Part shown: positions 19,755 through 28,282 of the stretch, one piece after another | Position numbering within the stretch: the stretch's first letter is position 1 | How the letters are laid out: every line of letters starts with the position of its first letter | NCBI RefSeq assembly: GCF_015864575.1 | Contig: NZ_JADYWW010000001.1 | Location: 1,387,719-1,451,718, forward strand | Reading direction: 5' to 3' | Source of the DNA: Salinibacterium sp. SWN248 | GTDB lineage: Bacteria; Actinomycetota; Actinomycetes; Actinomycetales; Microbacteriaceae | Length of the DNA stretch: 64,000 nt | The notes under the pieces: generated by a model | What the model was told of the DNA's origin: nothing | Seen by the model: the letters and a program-made list of their open reading frames with translations, nothing else | The model's database searches: none | Translations under genes and position numbers: made by a program

Positions 19755-21182
19755 TCAGACCGCGAGTGCGGGGTCTGTCCGGAAGCGATCGTTCAGCATT
19801 TCTCCACGGAAGTCCTCGCGTGGGAACTCGCCGTCAGCGAAGACGACGACGCCGCCGCATACGGTCACGCTCGGCCACATCCGCAATGTCATGCCGGCGT
19901 AGGGCGAGTAATCGATGGGCGAGTGAAGATCTTCGATCCGTACGACTCGCTCACCTTCCTCGAGGATGACGAGGTCGGCATCCATACCGATTGCGACCTT
20001 GCCTTTGCCTTCGAGACCGAATCTCACGGCGGCATTGCGCGAGGTGAGTTCGATGAGGCTTTCCATGCTCATGCCGTTGTCCACGACAAGGTGCGTCAAG
20101 AGCAGCGGGAGCATGAGGCCGATACCGGGCAATCCAGGCTTGGAAGTTTCCCAGTCAGTTTTTGCGGCGCTTGGCCATTCGTTGTGGTCGGATCCGAAGA
20201 AATCGATCTCGCCCGCGAGAACTGCCTCGGTAATGGCGTCGGAAAGACTGCGGTCGCGGATGGGCGGGGCAACTTTGCCCTCCGGGCCAATTGCCGACTC
20301 AGTGCTGAGCACCATGTAGTGAACACATGATTCAAGCGCCGCGCCCGGGTAACCCAATGCCTTTCTGGCTTTGATCGCTTCCAAGCTCGAGACGTGCACG
20401 ATCGATACTTGGCAGCCTGCCTCTTCTGCAAGATAGAGAGCGGTCCAGGCGGCATCCCCTTCGGCGATGGTGGGGCGCGATCGCTCCCACCCTGCGAGCG
20501 AGTCGAGCCCAGCGGTGCTTTCCGTTTGCATAGCAGCGTCGACGATGTCGCCATCTTCGGCGTGCACCAGTGCTTGAGCACCGTTGGCTACGATCGCGGC
20601 GAATGCTTCTCGCATTTGCGCGTGGTTGAGGCTTCCGATTCCGCCCAGATTCTTGGCCTCTTCGCCGCGATACGGCATGAAGATCTTGAACGTGCGCATG
20701 CCTTCTTTGGTGGCCTGCTCGATTTCTGAGACTTGGCCCATATTCATGAGGCAGCCGTGGAACATCACATTGATCTGAGACTGAGCGCGTGCTGCGGCAA
20801 GGCCATCGTGGAACGAGTCAAGAAGCGACGGGGTACCGAACTGTACGTAATTGAGCGCAGTGGTGCAGCCACCGGCAAGCGCGCCGCGCGACTCAGCGGA
20901 GAAATTATCGTCCGGTCCAAGGCCGGGAATGTGGTTGTACTCGTCAGCGCGCTGGTTGATGTGAGCGTGGGAATCGATCGCACCGGGAATCACCCAGCGA
21001 CCCGCGGCATCCGTCGTTTCTGTTGCGTGGCCTAAATCTTGCACGTTGCTCGACATTGCGACGATGACGCCGCCCTTGATGCCGATGTTGTAGAGCGCGT
21101 CGTCGTCGGAACGAATTTTTGCGTTCGTGATGACGAGGTCAAGTTGCTCGGCGGGCGCGGAGGCGCTGTGATCGTGGGACAT
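19755..21182 (-). CDS. Cyclic-amide amidohydrolase (hydantoinase/dihydropyrimidinase/allantoinase type)
   Basis: The 475-residue protein has a complete binuclear metal site: His72 and His74 (DSHAHI), carbamylated Lys166 (FKIFMPY), His207 (LVHAEDGD), His263 (IVHVSS) and Asp332 (GSDHNEW). This pattern is shared by D-hydantoinase, dihydropyrimidinase and allantoinase, which open cyclic ureides or amides. I cannot tell which is right; the overlap with an unknown gene and the link to urease make a ureide such as allantoin or hydantoin plausible. I chose ATG at 21182, whose A is the last base of the upstream stop (TAATG); a start at 21197 is also open. Confidence 0.88.
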   Translation of the reverse strand: MSHDHSASAPAEQLDLVITNAKIRSDDDALYNIGIKGGVIVAMSSNVQDLGHATETTDAAGRWVIPGAIDSHAHINQRADEYNHIPGLGPDDNFSAESRGALAGGCTTALNYVQFGTPSLLDSFHDGLAAARAQSQINVMFHGCLMNMGQVSEIEQATKEGMRTFKIFMPYRGEEAKNLGGIGSLNHAQMREAFAAIVANGAQALVHAEDGDIVDAAMQTESTAGLDSLAGWERSRPTIAEGDAAWTALYLAEEAGCQVSIVHVSSLEAIKARKALGYPGAALESCVHYMVLSTESAIGPEGKVAPPIRDRSLSDAITEAVLAGEIDFFGSDHNEWPSAAKTDWETSKPGLPGIGLMLPLLLTHLVVDNGMSMESLIELTSRNAAVRFGLEGKGKVAIGMDADLVILEEGERVVRIEDLHSPIDYSPYAGMTLRMWPSVTVCGGVVVFADGEFPREDFRGEMLNDRFRTDPALAV

Positions 21183-22009
21183 TACTGTGCCATCCATTCA
21201 GTCTTCAGATAATCGGTGTCGAGGTAACGTTCGGAAAGTTGGGTGCGGTACCACTCGTCTCGCTCTGTTTCATCGAGGGCTCGGTACTCGCGCCACAGGA
21301 GTCCGATGGCTACCCCGGCGTAAAGCTGGTAGTCGAGAACATGGGCGAGCGCCTCGTGGTCGTTCAGGAGCGCGTCGGCGCTTTCAGTGGTGAGCGTTTG
21401 AGGGGCCAACGTGACGAAGTCAGCGAATGCTGCGCTCTCGACCGCTGCGAGCGAGTCAACGTGGGGTCGTCCTTCGGGGCGGGAATCGACGTACGTCACG
21501 AGATCGTCGTAAAGAGCGAGCCACTGGCTCCGTTGAGGCTCATCGAGCCAGAGCGCAGAGCTGAAGAGCATGAGGGCGTGGTGCCGGATCATCGTGTAGT
21601 CGTCCACTAGCCCGTCGAGCTGAATTTGGAGAATGTCGTTCGTGATCGACATTTGGATGCGACTGGTATCGGTCAGCAACGTGCGGTACGACGGGTTCGC
21701 GTCGAGCACCGGAGCATAAGCGATCTCGATGAGTTGGAGAAAGAATGCTGCATCAGGAAGATGCCAGATGCGGCGAACTTCTTGGCTTGAGTCCAACCAC
21801 GTCAACATGAAGTTTCCGAAAGTCCAGTCGGTCTCGTCGTCGGCGAGCACACCGACGACGTCGGCGCGATGCGCAACGGGCCCCGCTAAGGAGAGCAGGT
21901 GATCAGAATGCGACTGGGCCTTCGCTACCCACGCTGGCACATCAGCCGTGACAACGGGGGCACAGGTTGGTGCGTGGTGGTGAGGCGAGGGGAGTGAGGA
22001 AAGAGCCAC
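21182..22009 (-). CDS. Unknown conserved-looking protein heading the ureide/urease run
   Basis: The 275-residue protein matches no family I recognise. It has no signal peptide or membrane segment. It seems mostly helical, is acidic (many Asp, Glu), and rich in Trp, Leu and Tyr, for example FMLTWLDSSQEVRRIWHLPD. Residues 7-22 include a PHHHAP cluster. Its first position in the operon, directly behind the LacI-type operator, and the TAATG overlap with the amidohydrolase gene suggest a function in the same pathway or a partner of that enzyme. The start ATG at 22009 is preceded by AAAGGAACC. Confidence 0.8.
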   Translation of the reverse strand: MALSSLPSPHHHAPTCAPVVTADVPAWVAKAQSHSDHLLSLAGPVAHRADVVGVLADDETDWTFGNFMLTWLDSSQEVRRIWHLPDAAFFLQLIEIAYAPVLDANPSYRTLLTDTSRIQMSITNDILQIQLDGLVDDYTMIRHHALMLFSSALWLDEPQRSQWLALYDDLVTYVDSRPEGRPHVDSLAAVESAAFADFVTLAPQTLTTESADALLNDHEALAHVLDYQLYAGVAIGLLWREYRALDETERDEWYRTQLSERYLDTDYLKTEWMAQ

Positions 22010-22065
22010 AGCCTTGGTTCCTTTCGAATCGCCGGATGAACGTGCGATGTGAGGTTTGTTTAGCG

Positions 22066-22081
22066 ATCTACGCGGGTAGAT
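22066..22081. promoter_or_regulatory. Operator-like inverted repeat, site 1
   Basis: ATCTACGCGGGTAGAT is an inverted repeat (ATCTAC and GTAGAT around GCGG). It occurs again in reverse orientation 146 bases away. LacI-type regulators bind such short palindromes with a central CG. It lies where the minus-strand promoter would start transcription. Confidence 0.65.
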
Positions 22082-22211
22082 TGTGGACTATACAAACAGA
22101 CCGTTTCGTCAGGGTCAAGCACTAATTTTGAAAATGGACCAGTGATTACGCAGATTTAACGTCGAAGAAACATGGAAATCTGCGTGAATTCTTTCTGTAC
22201 GCACGTTTATT

Positions 22212-22227
22212 GCCTACCCGCGTAGAT
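22212..22227. promoter_or_regulatory. Operator-like inverted repeat, site 2
   Basis: GCCTACCCGCGTAGAT is the reverse complement of site 1 except for the two end bases; 14 of 16 positions match. Two sites 146 bases apart between divergent genes would allow DNA looping or separate control of the LacI gene. Confidence 0.6.
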
Positions 22228-22362
22228 ATTTTTCGGGTAAAGTGATTTTTCTTTAGCCTTCCACCTTGGATTGCGACATGATCGTCTGTGCGGCGTGTGC
22301 GCCGTCAACGTGCTCCGAACGGCACAGGGGAAAGCACTGATGAATAGGGAATCGGATACACC

Positions 22363-23379
22363 TTGGTAACCAGAGACGATGTTGCTCGCGAAGCGGGCAC
22401 CTCTACTGCCGTTGTCAGTTACGTCATGAACAACGGCCCCCGCAATGTTGCCGCGCCGACGAAACAGCGTGTGCTCGATGCGGTTGCTCGGCTCGGTTAC
22501 CGCCCTAATGCCACTGCTCGCGCTTTGGCCTCAGCGTCCAGCACGGTATTAGGGCTGATCGCTTCGGACATCACCAACCCCTACTGCAGTGAGCTCGCCA
22601 TCGAGGTGGAGAACTCCGCACTTGCCCGTGGCCATTCGCTGCTGCTCGGAAACGCCATGAATAGCGATGAAAGGCAAGCACGCCACCTTCGCTCGTTTAT
22701 GGAGCACCAAGTGCGCGGGATTCTCTTCGTCGGAAGCACGGACGAGCGTCGTTCAAGTCATGAAGAGACGTCTAGTGTGCTTGAGGGCAACCACACACCA
22801 CTCGTGTTTTTCGACCGCCCGGCAAGCGAGCTTGGAGCGACCGCGATACTGGTCGACAACCGTGGTGGAGGTTTCGCCGCCACCTCTCACCTACTCGACC
22901 ACGGGTACGAATCCGTTGCGTGTTTCTCTGGCCCGGCGCACCTGTATGGAGTCAGCGACCGACTAGCCGGGTGGGGCGATGCTCTCAAGGCAAAGGGTAT
23001 GAAGGTCGACGACCACGAGGTATTCGAGAGCGAATTCGATCGCTACAGCGCTTTCGCGCTCGCACGGGATATTTTTGCGCGACCCACGCGCCCGCGGGCA
23101 ATCTTCGTCCATAGTGATGAGCAAGCGTTCGGAATCATGACCGCGGCGACGCAAGCGGGGCTCAGCATTCCCGAGGACCTGGCGCTCATTTCTTTCGATG
23201 GGCTCAAGGAATCGAGCATCGTCTTGCCCCGCCTCACGACCGTCCAGCAACCGTTCCACACTGCGGCCTCGCTCGGGGTGGATGTTCTTCTTGACGCAAC
23301 TCCGGGTTCTCAAGAAGCGCCCCACAATCGTGTTCTTCCGCTGGACCTCACCATTCGTGAAAGTTGCGGCTGCAGATAA
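22363..23379 (+). CDS. LacI-family transcriptional regulator of the ureide/urease run
   Basis: The 338-residue protein has the N-terminal LacI helix-turn-helix (VTRDDVAREAGTSTAVVSYVMNNG) and hinge region (RPNATARALAS), then the periplasmic-binding-like effector domain (TVLGLIASDITNPYCSELA through ALISFDG). The start is TTG at 22363, giving the usual distance to the helix-turn-helix. It is divergent from the 15-gene run, and the two palindromes between them are its likely sites. The effector is unknown and is probably the imported compound or an early product. Its stop is only 16 bases from the convergent copC-like gene. Confidence 0.93.
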   Translation: MVTRDDVAREAGTSTAVVSYVMNNGPRNVAAPTKQRVLDAVARLGYRPNATARALASASSTVLGLIASDITNPYCSELAIEVENSALARGHSLLLGNAMNSDERQARHLRSFMEHQVRGILFVGSTDERRSSHEETSSVLEGNHTPLVFFDRPASELGATAILVDNRGGGFAATSHLLDHGYESVACFSGPAHLYGVSDRLAGWGDALKAKGMKVDDHEVFESEFDRYSAFALARDIFARPTRPRAIFVHSDEQAFGIMTAATQAGLSIPEDLALISFDGLKESSIVLPRLTTVQQPFHTAASLGVDVLLDATPGSQEAPHNRVLPLDLTIRESCGCR

Positions 23380-23395
23380 TGGCTGGCTCGGCCTG

Positions 23396-24031
23396 CTAAG
23401 ACTCGTCTTTCTCGTCCTTATTGCGCTTCGCAGTAATCAAGAAGATCGCTACTCCCGCAACTAAGACCAAGGCGACCGCTCCGCCCACGAGCACGACCGT
23501 GCCGGCGTTTGCGGCAGCAGCATCACTATCCGCGTCGTCCTGCGCTGGGTCGGTTGCATCTGCCGGGGGAGTGGACTCCTCGAGTGTTCCGCCGCCACAG
23601 GCTGGAGGCCCGCTCAGTGGGTCGGAGATCGTCTGGTCGGCATCCGGTTCCCACGTGAAGTCGATTTCGTCTGACACGGTGTGGCCATCGGCGGAGACCA
23701 GTTGCCAGAGCATCCGGTAGTCGCCTGCTTCGCCCAGGGTCGCGCCGGTCGACAGTGTTGAATCGCGGATGGTGAAGCAACCGTCACCGTAATACCCGCC
23801 GCTCGAATCCAGGATCTGAATCGCGAACCCGCCACCGTCGCCGGCAAGGTCGAGCAGGGTGTCGTTTGTGGTGACCGAGAACTCGTCGGGGAGCACGGTG
23901 AGGGTGTCGCCCTCAAGCGGCGTGCTTTCGACGAGGTAGTTGTGCGCGTACGCGGGCGCGGCCACGAGCAGCGTGAGTGCTGCTAGCGTGGCCGCGCCGA
24001 ACGCGGCGCCTCTGCGAATAGCTTGACGCAT
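23396..24031 (-). CDS. CopC-domain secreted copper protein with C-terminal membrane anchor
   Basis: The 211-residue protein has a signal peptide ending APAYA, and His is the first residue after the Ala (AHNYLVESTP), as in CopC proteins where this N-terminal His binds copper. The CopC/PcoC fold follows, with YRMLWQLVSADGHTVSDEIDFTW, whose DGH supplies another ligand. An Asp/Ala linker, one membrane segment (about 180-202) and a charged tail anchor it outside the cell. It is the last gene of a three-gene set after the YcnI gene (8-base gap). Confidence 0.9.
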   Translation of the reverse strand: MRQAIRRGAAFGAATLAALTLLVAAPAYAHNYLVESTPLEGDTLTVLPDEFSVTTNDTLLDLAGDGGGFAIQILDSSGGYYGDGCFTIRDSTLSTGATLGEAGDYRMLWQLVSADGHTVSDEIDFTWEPDADQTISDPLSGPPACGGGTLEESTPPADATDPAQDDADSDAAAANAGTVVLVGGAVALVLVAGVAIFLITAKRNKDEKDES

Positions 24032-24039
24032 AGGGTGAA

Positions 24040-24759
24040 CTACTTTGCGGTGGGGCGGCGGAAGGCGAATGCTGCTACGAGACCGGCGAGGCCAGCGACG
24101 AGGCCGGCGATGCCGAGACCGCGGGCAACCGGGTCGCCGCTGCTTGCGGATTCGGCGGAGTGCATTTGCTCGTCGGTTTCGTCAGCGTCGTGGTCACCGG
24201 TGTCGCTGTCAGCTGCAGCGTCGTGGTGGTCGACGGCCTCGTCATTGACGTAGAGGATCGGCGCCGGCTTCTCTGCATCCTCTTCGACACCGTTCCAGCT
24301 CACGACGCTTCCGTCGGTGTAGGTCTGGTCGGCCGCGAGTACGACACTTCCGACATCAGGAACCGGGCCGAGGGAGACAGGCAGGAGCAAGAGTCCGCCA
24401 TCACCGAGCTCTGAGCCAGCCTGAGCGGTCCACACGATCGAGGTCACCGCCTCCGTGATCTCGCTTTCGCCGATCATGACAGGCTCGGGCAGTTCGCTGT
24501 GCACGAGTTGAGCATCCCAGCCGGCTACCGGCACGAAACGTACGCTCGTGAAGGGAGTGTCGGTAGGCAAGAACAGCTCAACCCGGTTGGTCTTTTCGGT
24601 TTCAGATTCGTTGGGAACCTTGACCGTGATGAGGGCGTAGTCGCCAGGGTCTGCCTGACCGGGATCGATCGTGACATGGGCCATGGCGGCGAGTGGTGCT
24701 GCAATGGCGAGGGCGGCTCCCGCCGAGAGCGCGAGTGCAGCTTTAGTGAAATTCTTCAT
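24040..24759 (-). CDS. YcnI/DUF1775-family copper-associated protein
   Basis: The 239-residue protein has a signal peptide ending AAMAHVTIDP. The His directly after the cleavage site is the copper ligand known in YcnI. The DUF1775 domain follows (VPNESETEKTNRVELFLP, GWDAQL, WTAQAG). An acidic His/Asp linker and a C-terminal membrane segment ending RRPTAK anchor it. I chose ATG at 24759, with AGAAAG 8 bases upstream; a TTG five codons earlier is open but less likely. Confidence 0.9.
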   Translation of the reverse strand: MKNFTKAALALSAGAALAIAAPLAAMAHVTIDPGQADPGDYALITVKVPNESETEKTNRVELFLPTDTPFTSVRFVPVAGWDAQLVHSELPEPVMIGESEITEAVTSIVWTAQAGSELGDGGLLLLPVSLGPVPDVGSVVLAADQTYTDGSVVSWNGVEEDAEKPAPILYVNDEAVDHHDAAADSDTGDHDADETDEQMHSAESASSGDPVARGLGIAGLVAGLAGLVAAFAFRRPTAK

Positions 24760-24824
24760 TAGTTTCTTTCTCAAAAGGGGTCGCGAAAGTGCGACAAATA
24801 TCGGGGATGCTGGGCGGCGTAGTG

Positions 24825-25403
24825 CTAAACCGCAGGCATGGTGGCTGGTGGGCCCCGATAACGCGTGATGGAGAGAACTCGTGCAACAAGCGGCGTTGCC
24901 GGCGCTGCGACAGGCACAACGCGGAACTCGAGAATGCGTGTTCCGGCGATGCTCGCGGATGCGAGAAGCCGCGACACAAAGACGCGGGCCGTTTCGAACA
25001 GCCCCCAGAAGGCAACCTCGGCGTAGCGGAACATCAGAATCGTGACCGCTGCCGCCGCAAGATGCGAAAGCGACATGGTCGAGTCCGCAGTCTGGGTCGC
25101 CGAGGAGAAGTCAAACGTCATGGCAGCCATGTTGTGCGGCGCGATACCTTCCGGCGCCAGCATTGAACTAAACAGTGTGTGGTACATCGCCTGGCTCACC
25201 AGAATGGCAGCACTGAGGCGAACAATCGAGACCGTGCGCCCGGCCAAAAGGGTGCAAATGGCGACGGAGATGACGAGCGAGACGCCGATGCCGAACATCG
25301 ACGGAGATGCTCCGCCAGCGACGACGTGGGAGAGAGCTGCGGCACACGTAGCAAACAGCGCAGCTAGGCCGCCGCGGAGCACGCGCGTTGCACGAGTATG
25401 CAT
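24825..25403 (-). CDS. Membrane protein linked to the CopC-YcnI pair
   Basis: The 192-residue protein has about four hydrophobic segments, with a His/Met-containing stretch (SMLAPEGIAPHNMAAM) and another (STMSLSH) that could face the outside. It is the first gene of the copper set and lies 65 bases before the YcnI gene. A typical partner at this place would be CopD, but I do not see CopD motifs, so it is an unidentified membrane partner. I chose ATG at 25403, preceded by GAAGGGG. Confidence 0.7.
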   Translation of the reverse strand: MHTRATRVLRGGLAALFATCAAALSHVVAGGASPSMFGIGVSLVISVAICTLLAGRTVSIVRLSAAILVSQAMYHTLFSSMLAPEGIAPHNMAAMTFDFSSATQTADSTMSLSHLAAAAVTILMFRYAEVAFWGLFETARVFVSRLLASASIAGTRILEFRVVPVAAPATPLVARVLSITRYRGPPATMPAV

Positions 25404-25484
25404 GGGGCCCCTTCTGTTAGCTAGGTCGAACTCGTTAACCCTAGTTCGTATCCGTAGGCACATTCGCTTGGTCAGATGACGCTT

Positions 25485-25502
25485 GTTTCGACGCGCCGAA
25501 AC
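25485..25502. promoter_or_regulatory. Palindrome upstream of clpX
   Basis: GTTTCGACGCGCCGAAAC is an 18-base palindrome with one mismatched pair. It lies between clpX (82 bases to its start) and the divergent copper-set gene (81 bases to its start), so it could control either. I recognise no specific regulator. Confidence 0.4.
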
Positions 25503-25584
25503 GCCGCCGGTAATTGTGACGGAGACTGAACGAATATCGGGTTAGGCTCGTTATCAAGGTATTTACTCAAGGAGAGGAACCGGC

Positions 25585-26862
25585 ATGGCCCGAATTGGGG
25601 AAAGCGCGGACCTGCTCAAGTGTTCCTTCTGCGGCAAAAGCCAAAAGCAGGTACAGCAATTGATCGCCGGTCCGGGCGTATATATCTGCGACGAGTGCGT
25701 AGATCTGTGCAACGAGATCATTGAAGAGCGTCTTGCTGAAGCTGGCGAAGAAACGTCGAGCGAGTTCGACCTGCCTAAGCCGCGTGAAATCTATGACTTC
25801 TTAGAGGAATACGTCATCGGCCAGGAGGCAGCTAAGCGCTCGCTTTCGGTGGCCGTCTATAACCATTACAAGCGTGTTCGTGCTCGCAACACCATCACTT
25901 CGGCGGATGCCGTGATTGATGACGTCGAGATCGCTAAGTCGAACATCCTGCTGATCGGTCCTACCGGTTGCGGAAAGACGTATCTCGCTCAAACTCTGGC
26001 CAAGCGCCTCAACGTGCCGTTCGCTGTAGCGGATGCCACAGCCCTCACCGAGGCCGGCTATGTCGGTGAAGATGTCGAGAACATTCTCCTCAAGCTTCTG
26101 CAGGCTGCTGACTATGACGTGAAGCGCGCGGAGACGGGCATCATCTACATCGATGAGATCGACAAGATCGCTCGCAAGGCAGAGAATCCCTCCATCACGC
26201 GCGATGTGTCAGGAGAGGGTGTGCAGCAAGCGCTGCTCAAGATTCTTGAGGGCACCGTCGCTTCTGTTCCGCCGCAGGGCGGCCGCAAGCACCCGCACCA
26301 AGAGTTCATTCAGGTGGATACCACCAACGTGCTCTTCATCGTGGCTGGCGCATTCTCTGGTCTCGAAGAAATCATCTCGAACCGCGCTGGTAAAAAGGGC
26401 ATCGGCTTCGGTGCTCCGCTGCACAGCAAGGGCGACGATGTGAACCTCTTCGGCGAAGTTCTGCCAGAAGACCTCCACAAGTTTGGTCTCATCCCTGAGT
26501 TCATTGGCCGGCTGCCTGTTGTGACCACGGTCACGCAGCTCGACCAAGTCGCCCTCATGGACATCCTCACCACTCCCAAGAATGCTCTCGTGCGCCAGTA
26601 CCAGCGCATGTTCGAAATTGACGGCGTTGAGCTTGAGTTCGAACACGATGCCCTCGAGTCGATCGCTGATCTTGCCGTGCTGCGTCAAACGGGTGCTCGG
26701 GGCCTCCGTGCGATTCTCGAAGAAGTGCTCGGCCCGATCATGTTCGATGTGCCCTCCGACGAAACCGTCGGCCGCGTCATTGTTACTAGGGCGGCGGTGC
26801 TGGAAAATGCAGCGCCCACGATCGTGCCTCGCAAGCCGGTGCGTGCGGAGAAGTCGGCCTAA
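25585..26862 (+). CDS. clpX: ATP-dependent Clp protease ATP-binding subunit ClpX
   Basis: The 425-residue protein has an N-terminal zinc-binding domain (Cys13, Cys16, Cys35, Cys38), Walker A GPTGCGKT at 125-132, Walker B IIYIDEID with Asp190-Glu191, and the C-terminal AAA+ lid with [10 protein letters not shown]. ClpX unfolds substrates and feeds them to ClpP1P2. The ATG has AAGGAGAGG upstream. A hairpin terminator follows. Confidence 0.98.
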   Translation: MARIGESADLLKCSFCGKSQKQVQQLIAGPGVYICDECVDLCNEIIEERLAEAGEETSSEFDLPKPREIYDFLEEYVIGQEAAKRSLSVAVYNHYKRVRARNTITSADAVIDDVEIAKSNILLIGPTGCGKTYLAQTLAKRLNVPFAVADATALTEAGYVGEDVENILLKLLQAADYDVKRAETGIIYIDEIDKIARKAENPSITRDVSGEGVQQALLKILEGTVASVPPQGGRKHPHQEFIQVDTTNVLFIVAGAFSGLEEIISNRAGKKGIGFGAPLHSKGDDVNLFGEVLPEDLHKFGLIPEFIGRLPVVTTVTQLDQVALMDILTTPKNALVRQYQRMFEIDGVELEFEHDALESIADLAVLRQTGARGLRAILEEVLGPIMFDVPSDETVGRVIVTRAAVLENAAPTIVPRKPVRAEKSA

Positions 26863-26876
26863 CCGCAGTCCTTTAC

Positions 26877-26909
26877 AAGCGCAGGTGACCCACTGGGTCG
26901 CCTGCGCTT
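26877..26909 (+). terminator. clpX terminator
   Basis: AAGCGCAGGTGACCC pairs with GGGTCGCCTGCGCTT over 15 bp (one G-U pair, ACT loop) and is followed by TCTGGTTTT. Confidence 0.85.
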
Positions 26910-27006
26910 TCTGGTTTTAAGGCGGATGCGGGCTATGAACGCGCGCCCGCTGTGCCGATTTTCACCCCATCATCCCGGTACTTTGCAGGCGTGTGGTCTC
27001 GCGCCA

Positions 27007-27055
27007 TTGACATTTGCCCGTACTTAATTCTATGGTTTGTTTAGTCCTGAACTAA
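27007..27055 (+). promoter_or_regulatory. Promoter and operator of the sugar operon
   Basis: TTGACA at 27007-27012 and TATGGT at 27031-27036 are spaced by 18 bases. The inverted repeat TTAGT-CCTGA-ACTAA at 27041-27055 begins 5 bases after the -10 box and so covers the expected transcription start. ROK-type repressors bind TTAGT-like arms, so the first gene of the operon probably represses its own promoter. Confidence 0.7.
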
Positions 27056-27064
27056 GGGGAACCA

Positions 27065-28282
27065 ATGGCGATTCGTCCGATGGCACGTACCGATGTAAAC
27101 CGGTCAGCAATCCTTGCTCACCTGGGTGCACACGGTCCGGCATCCCGTGCTGAGCTTGCTCGCACGCTGAGCCTCTCACCGGCCCTCATGACGCAACTCA
27201 CCAAAGACTTGCTCCACGACGGCCTCTTGCGGGAGCTTGAGCACCAGCCGTCACAGGGCGGACGACCGGCGCGGATGCTCGGCCTCGTCTCCAGCGCAGG
27301 GCGCGCGGTTGGCGTGAAGGTGGCCTCCGATCATGTGGCTTTCGTCGAGGTCGGAATCGATGGCATCGTGCTGCGGACGGCGAGCGAACCGTTCGACGCG
27401 TCAGCCACCACGATGCTCATGACGCTTGCTGGGCTGCTTCGCTCGTTCATCGCTGGCGGCTCGTCGGCACCACTCCTCGGCATTGGCGTCGGTGTTCCCG
27501 GCTCTGTTGATTCGCAAGCCGCCGGAGTGGTGAGTTCGACCCAGCTGAAGTGGAACAACGTGCCGATCGGGGCCACGCTGCGTCGGGAGCTGGGGTTGCC
27601 AGTACTCGTCGAAAACAACGTGAACGCTCTCGCGATGGCGGAGCGTCTTTACGGTCTCGGCCGTCGTCACCGCAACTTTCTTGCCGTGACGATCGGAACG
27701 GGAATCGGCGCCGCAATCGTGATCGACGGTCTCATCGTCCGTGGCTTTGGCGGCGGCGCGGGAGAGATCGGTCATATTCCCGTGCGCGACAGCGGTCCCC
27801 GCTGTACCTGCGGAAACACCGGATGCCTCGAGACCTTTGTCTCAGAGGGCGCACTTGTCGCGACGGCGCGCGATCGCGAGATCATCGCTCCCGGAGCGGG
27901 AATTGCGGCACTTCGCGACGCGGCAGATCGCGGCAATGCCGACGCCATCGCTGTCTTCGGCGAGGCCGGGCACCTGCTTGGTCGAGCAATTGCGGGGCTC
28001 GTGCATGTTCTTGACCCTGAGATTGTGATCCTGCTGGGGGAGGGCACTGCGGACTGGGGGCACTGGTCCTATGGCTTTGAGCCGGCTTTCCGTGCTGCGC
28101 TCATGCCTGCTCGGCGCGGTGTTCCCGTTGCAGTCGAGACCTGGCAAGACGCCAGCTGGGCGCAGGGCGCAGCGACTCTCGTGCTCGCGACTCCGTTCGA
28201 CGCCGAAGGCATCGCCGGCGAGCAAGGCGACTTGGTTCGTCAGCGCCTTGTGCAGCAGGCGTCTCCGCAGGAGAACTCCTGA
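27065..28282 (+). CDS. ROK-family transcriptional regulator
   Basis: The 405-residue protein has an N-terminal winged helix-turn-helix (AILAHLGAHGPASRAELARTLSLSPALMTQLTKDLL) and a ROK sugar-kinase-like domain with VGVPGSVD, ENNVNALAMAER, TIGTGIGAAIV and the zinc motif CTCGNTGCLE. It is a NagC/XylR-type repressor whose effector is probably the sugar imported by the operon. The stop overlaps the next start by one base (TGATG). Confidence 0.93.
   Translation: MAIRPMARTDVNRSAILAHLGAHGPASRAELARTLSLSPALMTQLTKDLLHDGLLRELEHQPSQGGRPARMLGLVSSAGRAVGVKVASDHVAFVEVGIDGIVLRTASEPFDASATTMLMTLAGLLRSFIAGGSSAPLLGIGVGVPGSVDSQAAGVVSSTQLKWNNVPIGATLRRELGLPVLVENNVNALAMAERLYGLGRRHRNFLAVTIGTGIGAAIVIDGLIVRGFGGGAGEIGHIPVRDSGPRCTCGNTGCLETFVSEGALVATARDREIIAPGAGIAALRDAADRGNADAIAVFGEAGHLLGRAIAGLVHVLDPEIVILLGEGTADWGHWSYGFEPAFRAALMPARRGVPVAVETWQDASWAQGAATLVLATPFDAEGIAGEQGDLVRQRLVQQASPQENS

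Larger units (their letters stand above)
22010..22362. promoter_or_regulatory. Divergent control region between the ureide/urease run and the LacI gene
   Basis: This 353-base gap has no gene. On the minus strand a -35-like TTGACC (22118-22113) is followed by TGTATA (22094-22089, spacing 18) or TATAGT (22092-22087, spacing 20). The first operator-like site (22066-22081) starts about 5 bases further on and would overlap the transcription start. A second, inverted copy (22212-22227) is closer to the LacI gene. The rest is AT-richer than the neighbouring genes. Confidence 0.65.
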
